Both the position numbers and the translations under genes were made by a program. 64,000 nt of DNA from Nymphaea colorata (Eukaryota; Streptophyta; Magnoliopsida; Nymphaeales; Nymphaeaceae): assembly GCF_008831285.2 (NCBI RefSeq), contig NC_045141.1, positions 17,222,106 to 17,286,105 of the forward strand, written 5' to 3'. The notes below the pieces were generated by a model. The model was not told the origin of the DNA, made no database searches, and saw only the letters and a program-made list of their open reading frames with translations. Shown here in pieces: positions 22,460 through 33,819 of this stretch. How positions within the stretch are numbered: the stretch's first letter is position 1; each line of letters opens with the position of its first letter.

Positions 22460-22874
22460 AATGTGGGCACCCACTACTTGCCACCGGTGAGAAAGACCCT
22501 TTTTAATACATGAAGACAAGATGTTCACAGGGGCCAAAATGACTCGGTCATACGAACCAACCTAGCCGCTGGTAAACGAAAACCCTTACACATCGATAAC
22601 TAGAGAGAAGATTCTTTAGGAAAAATCCATCTCAAATAGCAAAGAGAGGTTGCTATTATCGCAAGATGGGTATGAAGTGGCTTTTGTGGATTTAGATACT
22701 GTTCGGGTTCCACGGAAAGGAATGCATCAGCTGAGAAGTGTTGTACTATTTCCAGGTCTTGCATTTTCCTATATGTATTAAGTGGCAGAGCAACAAAATT
22801 TCTGCCCGAATTCGGGCACTCTAAGCTTAAATTTCAGACTGAAGGGAAACTTGTATGCGAAAAAACTAAAAATC
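22460..22874. other. Duplicated upstream region of subtype-A/C/E genes, left copy
   Basis: Homologous to about 34,350-34,870 upstream of locus E. It contains a reading-frame-like stretch (about 22,610-22,740; see findings). It then breaks inside a short dispersed repeat at about 22,870, where the sequence jumps straight to the last codons of a BAHD gene. Confidence 0.65.
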
Positions 22875-22931
22875 TATATGACCGCCTTGGAGTCAGATGA
22901 AGAGCCCTTGGATGCACTCAACGCTGCCTAA
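22875..22931 (+). pseudogene. BAHD acyltransferase 3' stub, locus C
   Basis: The last 19 codons of a subtype-A/C/E gene, ending in TAA at 22,929-22,931. The sequence ALESDEEPLDALNAA can be read in one frame and matches the C-terminal tail in loci A and E. The same (TATC)n and 3' flank follow. All upstream coding sequence is gone, so locus C was removed by a deletion joining its upstream region to its tail. Confidence 0.8.
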
Positions 22932-23519
22932 CTTCCTTTTATCTATCTATCTATCTATCCATCAATCTTAATGCTTGCATTTTAATGGGGAAAATATCAA
23001 CATATGTAACTGGCAACATTAATTACAGCACCTATGGGTCTGCATTTCCAGTTCAAATTCATTTAATGAATAATCTTTCTTGCTAATTAACTCTCTTGAC
23101 GCATCCCCAAAATGCTGGGTAGTACTTTTAACTGAGGCGCCTTTCAAAGTAGTGGACGAACCATGCACACAATGTTGTGTCACGGTACTTTTTGGAAAGA
23201 GGCGTACGTGGTGACGATCCATTAGGTAGTGGGGAACCTTAGCTACGAAGGCCTGACTCCTGAGCCTTCTAATACTTGAGTTCCAGGATGTTGGCCAGTG
23301 AGACCATGGGCTATAAAACGTGCTAGTGTTGACGCTTAATTTCACCTCCAATGAAAGAACAACTTTTGCTTTTAAGGCATGGAACAGATCAGTCTGCACA
23401 AGCGTACAGCCAAAAGGTGTCGGAGGCTTAGATCACACAAACAGTTTGCAAAGCAACCAACATAATGGAAATTCATGTCGGGTTGGATGGGGTGAGACTA
23501 CCCTAATCAATTTGAACAC

Positions 23520-23520
<1 letters not shown>

Positions 23521-23564
<44 letters not shown>
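23521..23564. repeat. (GA)n microsatellite
   Basis: About 21 uninterrupted GA units. Short frames predicted across it (poly-ERER or poly-SLSL) are artefacts. Confidence 0.95.
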
Positions 23565-23566
<2 letters not shown>

Positions 23567-23865
23567 GACATAATGGAAAGTCACTGAAAAAAAGTTTGGG
23601 TAATGAGGTATCATCAAGCAACAGAAGAAAAGAAGAGAGACATAAAAAATAAAATTAGTGAACAAACCAAACCAGAACGTGAACAAGAACAAGAGGAGGG
23701 AGAGAAAGAGCTAGTCATAAGCAAAACTGAGGCTAAAGGTGGACTTCTGCTTTGACAATGCATCCAACTGATGCTAAATTCACAGCCGAATCGATTCCCT
23801 GAACATTCGGTTGTTGCCCTTCTCACAAATCTGCCACGAACAGATAATGTGCTAAGACTGCAACG

Positions 23866-24009
23866 TTAATTCACTAATTGTTGCTGACAGATGTTCAAGT
23901 TAGAAAGAGAAACTTAATTCACCAATTGTTGCTGACAGATGGTGACGTTAGAAAGATAAACGTAATTCACCAATTGTTGCTGACAGATGGTGAAGTTAGA
24001 AAGAGAAGG
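23866..24009. repeat. 48-bp tandem repeat, three units
   Basis: Units begin at 23,866, 23,914 and 23,962 and share CAATTGTTGCTGACAGATG followed by GTTAGAAAGA. The corresponding part of the E flank does not show this array. Confidence 0.88.
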
Positions 24010-25694
24010 AGCTACCCCGAGGACAGGGGGTTGTGCTTGGGTGGTAGAGAGACAAAACAGATATCTGATTGGCTAAAGTGTTGATGTGATAGTAAGAAAG
24101 AGCCAAGCAAAACCATCCCACGCCACGTGAGGAGGCTGGCCCAAAGGCAGCATGGTAACAGGAGGTGGAGGATGAAAGGGCCTAGATGGAGAACAGTCCC
24201 TTTTAAATTTAACGCATTTTTCTGGTTTAGTGCTGCTTTGAGAACATGGTGGGTGGGGGCGTCAATCAACATCATGGGTGGACCAGTGGTAAACCGAGTT
24301 GCGTTTGCCACTCTTGGCAATAAATATGTACTAAAAGCAACTTGGGGCTTCAGCCTTTTCAAAAAAAAAAGAAAAAAGAAGAAGAAAAATAACACTTCTG
24401 TATGCCACAAGATACAAGGCCTACAAATTTTGCATCATCATGTGTAAAAGAAAAATTGTGGAAAGAGAGGGCATGTACAACCAGCTCCGCACTAGTTGAC
24501 TGCATTTCTATTCTGATTTATATCAGAAAGTGGCTTCTCATCCTGCTCCCTCCTCTTACGACTCAACCATTTCTTGATGAAATCAGTTAGGGCCAAAACT
24601 TATCCATCGTTAATATATAACACTAGTAATGAAAAAAAAAAAAAAAATTTATGCAATTATGCCCCTCCTGACATGTAGACCAAGCTCTTGTATTTATAAG
24701 CCTCTTTCTTTTAGTTTTAAATGGAGCATAAAATTAAATTTGATCCTTAAATAATTTTCAAAATCTTAGTAAAATGTTGGGGCTTGACTTAATCTCATGT
24801 TGTGGAAACAAGCACGTTGGCGTTGTAATATTCTTTGGTATACGTAATACATAAAGCCAATTGATTCCTTCTTATCAAGTTCTAAATTCAAATTCGACCA
24901 ATTTTAATCCTCCTCAACCACGCGAACTGGAATAGCTACTTTAAGAAGACGGACACTTCATATACCAAATCACAACCTTACTTGGAATTCTTTTCCCTAA
25001 CATAGATTCGCTGAAAATATTAAAGTTTTGGTTCTTTTACAATTTTAATTAATTTTATAGTCATATTTCGAAGCACATGAGTGTTGTTAATTTGATTTAA
25101 TGAGTTTATCTTGATCATATGTAATTTAAGATTCTATTGAGTTGACAAAATTTCAGAATCTGATTCATCGTCGCCTCAATAATTTAGTCATCTTCATGAC
25201 GGCATGTTATCCAAATTCAATTGTTTCCGGAATATAATTTAAGTAGATCAAGATATCACCATGTAGCTCTACCATTCAAAAAAACTTAAAAAATGGTTTT
25301 AAAACGTTCGATCTAACTCTAAATCAGGCCTAGCAAACAACCTGATTTAATTTGCCGTACTTTTAATCGTTTCAAAATATTAAATCTAGAAGTTAGAATC
25401 GCTAGAAAAATAAAGAGAGTAACTTTTACCCATAACGTTCGCAATTTTTTTTAAAGAAAGGGCTCGGTTTTTTACAAAACCTAAATTTCCAATTACTTAA
25501 GAAACAAACAATATTTCATAAAACGATAAAAAAAAACGTAATTAAGAAAATTTCAGCCAACATATTTTCGTTATTGGGCCGGGTCCGGCCGGGCCGATGC
25601 CCAGGCCCGACTACCATTCTCCAAGTTTCCAACCAACACGTGGCAGCTACCATTACATGGCCATTCCGTACCAAGTTCAGGCGGCGGAAAGCAC

Positions 25695-25700
25695 TATAAG
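25695..25700 (+). promoter_or_regulatory. Possible TATA box of locus D
   Basis: CTATAAG lies 42 bp upstream of the chosen ATG, in a GC-rich context. If used, it implies a very short 5' leader. Confidence 0.4.
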
Positions 25701-25741
25701 AGAAGGAGGCTCCCAGCTTCCGGGTTCATCGCCGATAAGAT

Positions 25742-28078
25742 ATGACGTCGACCGCCGTCGCCGTTGTACTCTCCACCAACATCGTCATATCGGCGCGGCC
25801 CCACGTGAGATCTCGATGCGACCTAACAGCATGGGATCTGCTGCAACTCTCCAATTGCTACTCCCAGCAAGGTCTTATTTACCCTAAGCCTCCGATCAAG
25901 TTCGACGATGCCGTCCAACGGCTGCGAGACTCTCTCTCCGAGTGCCTAGTTCATTTCTACCCCTTGGCCGGCCGGCTGGCGACTGACCCAGAAACCACCG
26001 TCTTCGTCGACTGCAACGACGCCGGAGCTCAGTTTGTGGTTGCTGCATGTCATGGCATTAGCGTGACAGATTTGACAGCGGACGGAGATGTGCCCGGTGC
26101 AGTGAGGTCCTTCTTCCCACTGACTGGTGCCCTCAATCATGACGGCCATTCCCTTCCACTCCTCGCTGTGCAGGTACCATTCCTGTTGCTCGGGACTTTG
26201 GACGTCCAATGCGTTGGGGATTTGAAAGAAAATGTGAATACCACATGGTTCCTTTTTGGTGCTTCGTAAAACTTTAGAGTTTGCTACTTTTATTGCTTAT
26301 AAGCTTACAGCACGATAGATGCAATTGATGTTCTTAAAAATATTCGTTTGTTTTATGTGGCAGTACATTATCTAAAACTTTTTCTGATTAATGACAGCGA
26401 TTAGCCAATTTCGTGCTTTGATAGTATATTATTAACAAATGTTTCCTTCAAACGATATTCAGTTGAGATTTATTTAATTTAGGTCATTGAACAATACTTC
26501 ATCAGTGTGGTATTTTGACTAATACCTAAAAGTAAATTGGATCTCCCAATACACCAAATTGAAATACAAAATCATCTAATGCTAAGTATTTTCTCTTAAA
26601 GAACAGGATTGTCAAACACAAACTACTTGAAGCATGAAGCAAGGCATATGAACACATAACTTGCGACGTTTCTCCAACTACAATGTTTGTTTTTCCTTTT
26701 CTTTCCTACCCCTTCTCTAAATATGAAAATTTATATTAAAAACTGTCTTCCTTTTTATTTATAGTGGCTTTGGATTTAAGTGATGGGGGTGTAGAATACT
26801 GACATAGAAAGATGTATCGTAGGACCACTCAAATCTTGAAGTATCCCGGAATGCTAAGAATAAAAGGAAAAGAAATAGTTTTGCCTCTCAATTACCACCC
26901 ATTCTACCCACTTATTTTTACTACCCGCTGTTTGTGATATTTTAAAATATTAATTAAAAGCTATCTTTCTTTTTCTCTTTGAATCTATGGTTCCCAAGGT
27001 AGACGTGGCTCCTTCCTGAGGAGAAATTCATGGATTTGAGTTGAAAATCTTAAACCCCATGGTTCTTAAGTTCACAGTTTCCCAAAATGATCCATGAATT
27101 TACGATTGGGGGTTTATGTTAAATGAGACGAATTCTCCAATCCACACCAGTTCTGAGAGGAATGCTTATGACGCAAGATCACTGAAATGGTTTTACATAC
27201 ATGTTCAGATTACAGAATTGGCCGATGGGATGTTCATCGGCTGCTCCTTCAACCACAACATCGTCGATGGGGAATCAATGTGCCACTTCATCAACTGCTG
27301 GTCCGAGCTCAGCCGAGGAAGCCGACAAATTTCCCGTCCACCACTCATGGATCGTGCATTCTTCAGCAAAGAACCCATCCGATTCGTTCCCTCAGAAGAA
27401 GCGATTAGAGTAAACAAGTGGCCCGCACATGGCCTGAGCTCACGCGTCTTCCGCTTCAGCCGAAAGGCGATGGCCAGCCTGAAGGCCAAAGCCAACCAGC
27501 AATGCAAGCTGGAGAAGGGCGAGATATCATCATTGCAAGCACTATCAACACTAATCTGGCGAGCCGTGACGAGGGCAAGGAAAGCAGCACCGGGCCAAAT
27601 GACCATCTGCTTGATGGTTGTAGGGAACAGGCAAAGGTGGGACCCTCCAATGTCACCGGAAAGCTTCGGCAACTACGTTACTGCAGCATTTACCAGGGCA
27701 CCTGCCGGCGAGCTATTGAGCCGAGACCTCGGTTCAGCGGCGCGAGCGCTGAACGAGACAGTCAGTAGCCAGACGTCTGAAGGCGCGCGTGCCTTCGTTG
27801 AGGCATGGGTAGAGAAGCCCTATCTACTTTCACTGGAGCCCATCCCTTATCTCATCTTGGTAGCGAGCTCACCAAGGTTCGAGGTATATGGGAACGATTT
27901 CAGCTGGGGCCGGCCGGCTGGCGTGTTATGGGGCCCGGCCGGAAAGTTTGATGGGATGGTGTTGGCTTCACAAGGCTGCGAGGGTGCTGGCAGCGTGGAC
28001 CTGGAAGTTTGCCTTTCTACTGAAACCATGAGTGCATTGGCATTAGATGAAGAGCTCAAAGAAGCTCTCTCTCTTTGA
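25742..28078 (+). CDS. BAHD (HXXXD-type) acyltransferase, locus D, the intact copy
   Basis: Two exons, 25,742-26,173 (144 codons) and 27,209-28,078, joined in phase 0 across a GT-AG intron (26,174-27,208), give 433 aa, the usual BAHD length. The ATG at 25,742 is followed by the typical opening (VLSTNIV...) and the conserved LTAWDL region. The catalytic HNIVDGE has His at residue 160 and Asp at 164. The structural DFGWG motif reads DFSWG from residue 374. C-terminal GAGSVDLEVCL and the tail SALALDEELKEAL match the group of uncharacterised BAHD enzymes around Arabidopsis At3g50280. BAHD enzymes act in the cytosol using acyl-CoA donors; the acceptor here cannot be told. It has no stops or shifts, unlike its four neighbours. 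Locus B is a close paralogue. Confidence 0.92.
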
Positions 28079-29442
28079 TTTAGAATTTGGGAGCAGATCA
28101 ATTGTGATGATGAAATCTCTCTGTGAAGCATGTGGAGGTGTTTGTCTTTCTCGTTGGGTTTGGTTTGGTGCACTCTTGTCTATTTGCAGTACGTTGTAGT
28201 AGGCATGACAAAGTCAGATTCGCCATGCTTGCTTCAAATTCTTTGTCTTCACAATTAGTTCGAATGTCTTTTATGTCTACATAGAGTAGCCTTCCTTGTA
28301 TCCCTTTTCCAATTCACTACTGTGTTTGTGTCATCATTTGTATGCCCGGTCTTTTGTCGAACATCATTTGGCTTTTTTTACTCTCCACAATTTTTAGGGT
28401 TTTTTTTTTAATAGAACCTTGTTGGTTTCATAGCTAAAAAAAGATTGTCAGTAATATATAATATTGCTCAAAGGAAAAAACATATTAATTAGCTTTACCT
28501 ATCTGACAATATAGGCACATATCATTGGCAAGTTGTAGATACCTTTCAATACTTTGTGTCAGTGTACTATCCACAATCTTTCCGAAAAGGAAGTTTCTTA
28601 TAAAATATCTTTTATATAATCTTTATAACAACTTTTTGCCGACAACTTTAACTAAGTGTGACCTATAAAATTTAATTTTCTACTCATTTAACATAATCTC
28701 TGACTTTAAGCATATTGTGAAACAGATCACATCTGGCGCATGCTATGTTAAGCTATTCTAACAGTTATCTCGAGATTCTAACCCATAATCTAAAACATAG
28801 ACTACAACCTCACCATCACGTAAGATAGACTACTGGATTACCCATTTTTTTGATAGTACAATGCATGTGCTTTCATGAAACCTTGCAAAATCATCTTGGA
28901 TAATTTAGACTTGAAAGAATATAACCCCAACAAATTTTGGATTAATTTGTTTAAAGATAGTGTTTGTTTGTTTGTGTTGTCTTCATTCTATTTTTTCTTT
29001 CCTCAGCTAAGCCTCAATTTTTGTTGTTATTTTGAAACTCCCCTCTTTTGCATGGGTTCTGAAATCCCTCCACCCATGCCTATACATTGCATATTGACTA
29101 TAGTGCTGGCAGTAGTACCTGTGCTGGTGGTATACTTTCAATTGTTGGTAGATTATGTTTGATTAGGCAGGTCTTGATTATCGTTCTTCTAGATCTATGT
29201 CTTTTAGATCAACATTATCTAAATTCAAAAAATGTTTGTAGCCTTTCTCTAAGCCTATGAAGCGCACAAAAGTAAGGCATTCTTATATCACGGAAGATCT
29301 ATATATCTTTGGAAGAGAGAGCCGACCTTCAACACTTGCTGGATACCAATAGGTTTCATATGACCTGCTTAGGCCGAAATGTGTTGGTTGGACTCTTTAA
29401 AAAGTCTGCATGCAAAGTTTTTTTTTTAACTAGGGTGGTCTG
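28079..29442. other. Duplicated 3' flank of locus D, left part
   Basis: Homologous to the B flank (8,877-10,054 and 12,643-13,405), uninterrupted at the point where the VPS35-carrying element sits in B. No gene seen. Confidence 0.7.
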
Positions 29443-29450
29443 GATTAGAC

Positions 29451-29704
29451 TAAGGGTGGGTGTGGGGCTGGGACGGGTGTGCCCGATAGGCCGGCCCGGG
29501 TCAGTTTGGCCTGGTCCATTTAGCTCGTTTAAATTAAAAAATTAATTTTTTATTTTTTTGTTTTAATAATATATATTTATTATTAATAAATTTATTTTAT
29601 ATTTAAAAAAATAATTTTATAATTAAAAATATTTTTTTAATTTTAAATGAGCTGAGCCCCAACCGAGACGTTATCGGCCCGGCCCGGCCCAATGCCCACC
29701 CTTA
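29451..29704. mobile_element. hAT-like MITE 1
   Basis: 254 bp with terminal inverted repeats TAAGGGTGGG at the left and CCCACCCTTA at the right, GC-rich ends (CCGGCCCGG) and an AT-only centre. Flanked by the perfect 8-bp duplication GATTAGAC (29,443-29,450 and 29,705-29,712). The B flank has a single GATTAGAC at about 13,403-13,410. Confidence 0.9.
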
Positions 29705-29712
29705 GATTAGAC

Positions 29713-30668
29713 TGCACAATTATAGAAGTTCATTGAAGTAAAATGCATTTCAAGATTTTGGAAGCTGATAAATGGGGAGAGTCTATCAATTATCCGGTCT
29801 CTGGTCATTTGGAAGTTGATAAAAGGTGCAAGTACTAGAATGCTTGGATGTCAAACACAATGAAAATTTTTAAGTGGACAAAATAAGCAAAATACCCCCA
29901 ACAAAAAAGTTGGAAAGAAAGAGACTAAAAAAGGTCCCCCTCAAAGAATGAGGCGGTGGCTTATGGGCAGAGATGTACAACGAATCAAATCAACTTGGAC
30001 TTGACTCAACCTTGCCCGTGTAAGCTCGACTCGAGCTCTGCCTTCATTCAGAAACGAGTCGAGGTCAAGTTTGAGTTAAAACTCGAATTATAAATGAGTT
30101 GAGTTAGAGTTATACAAACTCGATTTATTTAAACTTGACTCACTCGTGTCTTCCCTGTTTGTTAATGATCAAAGGTATGTCGGTAATTTTTACACAAATT
30201 TTAACATTATTTTTGTGGTTTTGATTTTCATTTAAAAAAAATGTGAATCAAGTCACACGAACGTAATTGAGTTGAGCTAACTTGGCTCATAAACTCGATT
30301 AGCTTGAGCTGAGCAGCATGTGGTCTAGCCGAGTTCGGCATGCTCGTCATACGTTGTTTTACACCACTACTGTATCTGAAGTAATAATGAAGCGTACCCA
30401 TTACAGAACCACAAAATGCGACAGCCTATGACACGATTAATGAGAGAATACAGTCCATTTTCACAGAGAAAGGCTTTAGAAGATAATTCCATTCACGTCG
30501 ATAACGAACTGACTAACAAAATCCCATGAAGGGAACACCTGTGCCTCAGCTTCTTGCCGCATTCCATCATAACGTTGAGCAAGATGCTCAGCATCCTCAT
30601 GGTGCACAACCATCACCATGTCTTAATGGTTCTGCAACATGTGTCCCCAGTGACATAATCGATGGCAG
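29713..30668. other. Duplicated 3' flank of locus D, middle part
   Basis: Homologous to 13,411-13,706 and 19,653-20,271 of the B flank, without the LINE. Contains AACTCGAATTATAAATGAGTT-type dispersed repeat sequence. No gene seen. Confidence 0.7.
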
Positions 30669-30974
30669 TGCATAAATTGCCATGGGCATGACAGAGCTTC
30701 TCAGTAAAGAAGAACGTCCATTAAGAATCGATTGCCAAGTGTCACAAGTGATCATTAATTGTTGTCTTGTTCGGACCAATCTATGCATAATGGTAACTCT
30801 ACATTTAGTGGACACTACGAGACATCATTGCATAAATTGCCATTCACATGGCAGAGTTCTTAGTAAAGAAGAATGCTCATTAATAATCAATTGGCAATGA
30901 CTTAAGTGACCATTAATTGTTGTCTTGTTGGGATTAATCTACGTAGATAGTAACTCTACATTTAGTAGACACTA
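30669..30974. repeat. 159-bp tandem repeat, two units
   Basis: Anchors at about 30,669 and 30,827 (CAGTGCATAA, CATTGCATAA). Same unit as the nine-copy array at 20,272-21,741, in the same position relative to the duplicated flank. Confidence 0.88.
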
Positions 30975-30982
30975 CTGACAGC

Positions 30983-31222
30983 TAGGGCTGGGCGTCGGGC
31001 CGGGCTTGGGCCAGGAAAATCCCGGGCCCGACAGCCAGGCCCGGGTCGGCCCAGCCCGGTAAGGAAAAAACATATATATATATATTTTTTTATTTTTTTG
31101 TTTAATAATATGTTTTTATTGTTAATAAATATATTTTATATTTAAAAAATATTATTTTATAATTAAAAATTATTTTTTTAATTAAAATGGGCCGGGCCGG
31201 CCCGGCCCGATACCCACCCTTA
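30983..31222. mobile_element. hAT-like MITE 2
   Basis: 240 bp, from TAGGGCTGGGCGTCGGGCC to GGCCCGATACCCACCCTTA, with an AT-rich core very similar to the MITE at 29,451. Flanked by CTGACAGC (30,975-30,982) and CTAACAGC (31,223-31,230), an 8-bp duplication with one mismatch. The B flank has an empty site (AATGACAGCC near 21,742). Confidence 0.88.
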
Positions 31223-31368
31223 CTAACAGCCAGTCGCCCTGCCATCCACGCGCTGGTGATAAGAGGAAGGGAGCTGTCGGAGCTCCTCTTTTCTGGCAAA
31301 ACCCTGACAGGCTGCCGGCGATTATGGGGGAGGTAAAGTCGTCCATCTATTTTTAAATGGGCAGTCGT

Positions 31369-31786
31369 TGTCACGGGCCGACAACTCCGGACCGTGCGGC
31401 GCGGCAAACTCTCGCCAGTAAGCCGCAAGCCTTCGCCTCGTTCAAGTGGGCGCAGATCACTTGAATGCTTTCTCGAAAACAAAGACACAAAATACACAAG
31501 AGTGTCGAAAGAAAACTCGCAATATATTCACTTTAACAAGATGAGTACATCACGAGGGAAGCAAGTAAGCTATTACACTTTACTTACAAAGGTTGGCCGA
31601 AGCCGCTTACAAAGTTCCCAAGCCGACTAACCAAAGCTAGGAACCTCAATCTATACACTTGCAAAGGACCTTGGGAGGGTGCTCCTACACAGATGAACAC
31701 TCAAGCTTACACCAAGGCCCAAACATACACAAAGAAAATCAACTAAAACAAAAACAAAGACTGTACAACCCTGACACAGGGGAACA
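31369..31786 (-). repeat. Ty3 element 3' LTR
   Basis: 418 bp. A purine tract (GAAGGGGGGAGCC on the - strand, 31,787-31,799) lies directly inside it, marking this as the 3' LTR. Confidence 0.92.
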
Positions 31787-31821
31787 GGCTCCCCCCTTCA
31801 AAACAAGCGCTGTCCTCGGCG

Positions 31822-32016
31822 CTATCTGCTGTGATAGGTCTTCACGTCCAACGGGTAGCACTGCTTCATGCAAAACGCATACTCCCACGTTGGGTCTTGC
31901 TCGCCTATCCACTTTACTTGGTATTTCTTCGGCTCTCCTCGAGAGTTTGCTTTTTGCCGAAGAATCTTCTCCACCCGCCGATCTGTTGCTTGCTTGGTCG
32001 GCGATACTCGCTGCAC
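31822..32016 (-). pseudogene. Chromodomain fragment of Ty3 integrase
   Basis: The - strand frame reads ...VEKILRQKANSRGEPKKYQV followed by KWIGEQDPTWEY, the pattern of the integrase C-terminal chromodomain in plant chromoviruses, which directs insertion to certain chromatin. It stands without the rest of integrase. Confidence 0.83.
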
Positions 32017-32028
32017 GGTGAGGTCTCG

Positions 32029-32346
32029 TTATGGGAGGCTTCTGTTAGATTCTCTGCCCTGCCTTTGTTGAAGAGTGGATACTTCCACGACCTTACCTTT
32101 ATCCTTCCTTGTTGGGACGGTTGGGACCATGCAAGGGTGCCTCTCGTCCATGATATTTACAGTGCGTAAGTGCGGCATCGGTACCATCTTTGATGCGCAG
32201 AGGAACTCCATGCCTAGAATCATCTGGAAATCATCTGTCTGAACCACCGAGAAGTTGGCCCTTCCCGACCAACCCTCAATCTTCACAACTGCATCTCGGA
32301 CTATGGCGTAGATCGGTCTTGTCTCTGAGTTCATTGCCTTCACGCG
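32029..32346 (-). pseudogene. Second half of the Ty3 protease, after an in-frame stop
   Basis: Continues in the same frame as the gag-protease reading frame after TAA 32,347-32,349. SGRANFSVVQTDDFQMILGM matches the second part of the retropepsin domain in plant Ty3 elements, where the frame normally continues into reverse transcriptase. Here it runs out after about 100 residues. Confidence 0.8.
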
Positions 32347-33723
32347 TTACTCCCCCTTTCCTCGGATGAGGCCCAATCTCCCGACTTCCTCCTCCGAAAT
32401 AAAATTGTGCGTGGCTCCCGTGTCTACCATGGCGATGGAAGGTTTTCTGTTCACCAGAATCTCTATGCACATGAGCTCCGTTGAAGGTGTCGTTGTCACA
32501 TTCGTTTCCTCCTCTTTTGTCAAGGCGTGAAGAAGTTGAAGTGCCCCAATTCTGGACTCTTCCACATCTCCACCTTGTAGCGCATTTGTAGATGACCTTG
32601 AAGTGCTTGCCTCTATAGCCCTCGCAGCATTGGCCTGTCCTGTCGGCCTTACTCGCTTTGGGCAGACGCGTGCCTCATGCCTTTCCCCACAAACCCAACA
32701 AGTTACTTCTCTTGGTGGCCCATTGTAATCCCTGCGAAAGAATTGTCTTCCCCCAGTTTGCCTCTGAAATGACGATCCACTTCTGTCTCGCCGCTCCTCC
32801 TTACCATTGTGGTCGGACTCCCTTGTAGGCTTAAAGGTCTCAGTGTAGCTTTTGCGTTGGGTATCTGCCAAGCGTTCGGCTGCCACATATGCTTGCTCCA
32901 AAGTCTTCGGGTCTGATCTCTCCACATCGGCTTGGGCCCAAGATTGGAGCCCTATGATGAACCAGTTAAGCTTATCCTTTTCTGGCATCTTAGGTACATC
33001 CAACATGAGCTTTTGATAGGCTCTAACATATTCCCGCAAGGAACCTGTCTGTCTCAGGTTCGCCACCATCCGGTAAGTCTGTCTCTCGGCATCCACAGGC
33101 ATGAAGTACCCCTTCAGCTGTTTACGGAAGTCGTCAAAGGTAGCAATCGTGCAATCGCCATTCTCAACATCAAACATCTTCCGCCTCCACCAAGCCACAG
33201 CATCTCCCTCTAACAACATCGCTGCGGTCTTGATCTTCAAGTCCTCCTCTACTACGTTTTGCAAGTCCAGGTAGTAGTCCACTTGAAACAGGAAGTTGTC
33301 GATCGCCCTCGCATCCCGGCTACCACTGTACTTCGCCGGACGTTGAACGTCGACCCTACTGGTCCTCTCATGGCTACTGCTGGATGAGCTAATACGTAGC
33401 AGTCTCTGATTTGAAGCCCGAAGTTCAGCAACTTCGTCCTGCAAGGTCTTCACCAAGTCGGAGAGTGAATGGTTCAATGCCATTGACTCGGCCATCTGTT
33501 CCCGCATCAACTTCATCTCCTCTTTGAATCCCTCAAAGGTCTCGGTGGCAAAGCCGAGGGCTTCCTCATGGGTGGCCACATCTGCGACCAACCTATTCAC
33601 CGTCTCTTCCAGGTTTTCCTGGCCACGGTCTGGGCTCGTCTCCCCTTGACGGCCTGGGCTCGCCTCCTCTGGATGGGCCGGTTCCTTACCTTTGGCACCT
33701 CGCAGATTATATGATGATGCCAT
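32347..33723 (-). CDS. Ty3 gag-protease polyprotein (truncated by a stop inside the protease)
   Basis: A long open - strand frame of 458 codons from the ATG at 33,721-33,723. It has a predicted coiled-coil stretch (LADV...KEEMKLMREQMAES), a capsid-like retrotransposon gag region with the AAMLLEGDAVAWWRRK signature, a CCHC knuckle (CWVCGERHEARVC, His spacing slightly shortened) and the protease active site MVDTGATHNFI. It ends at TAA 32,347-32,349. Gag packages element RNA. This frame is intact over a length where decay would be expected, compatible with recent activity in trans. Confidence 0.87.
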   Translation of the reverse strand: MASSYNLRGAKGKEPAHPEEASPGRQGETSPDRGQENLEETVNRLVADVATHEEALGFATETFEGFKEEMKLMREQMAESMALNHSLSDLVKTLQDEVAELRASNQRLLRISSSSSSHERTSRVDVQRPAKYSGSRDARAIDNFLFQVDYYLDLQNVVEEDLKIKTAAMLLEGDAVAWWRRKMFDVENGDCTIATFDDFRKQLKGYFMPVDAERQTYRMVANLRQTGSLREYVRAYQKLMLDVPKMPEKDKLNWFIIGLQSWAQADVERSDPKTLEQAYVAAERLADTQRKSYTETFKPTRESDHNGKEERRDRSGSSFQRQTGGRQFFRRDYNGPPREVTCWVCGERHEARVCPKRVRPTGQANAARAIEASTSRSSTNALQGGDVEESRIGALQLLHALTKEEETNVTTTPSTELMCIEILVNRKPSIAMVDTGATHNFISEEEVGRLGLIRGKGE

Positions 33724-33804
33724 GGCTCCTTCTTCAACGGCAGCAAGTCGGCGCGACGATCTACACCGACTCTCCAATCGCTTCCCCAGATTGACCTGAA
33801 TCTG

Positions 33805-33817
33805 GGCTCTGATACCA
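33805..33817 (-). other. Ty3 primer-binding site
   Basis: TGGTATCAGAGCC on the - strand, two bases from the 5' LTR, complementary to initiator tRNA-Met. It fixes the element's orientation. Confidence 0.9.
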
Positions 33818-33819
33818 GT

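Larger units (their letters stand above)
22932..25600. other. Duplicated 3' flank of locus C up to the D promoter
   Basis: Aligns with 38,303-40,780 after locus E over most of its length (shared GTATACGTAATACATAAAGC near 24,838 and 39,650). Contains a (GA)n run at 23,521-23,564, a 3 x 48-bp repeat and short A-tracts. It has no supported gene. Confidence 0.7.

Noticed and set aside
23507-23692. Serine/leucine-rich - strand frames
   Set aside because: Product of the (GA)n microsatellite at 23,521-23,564.
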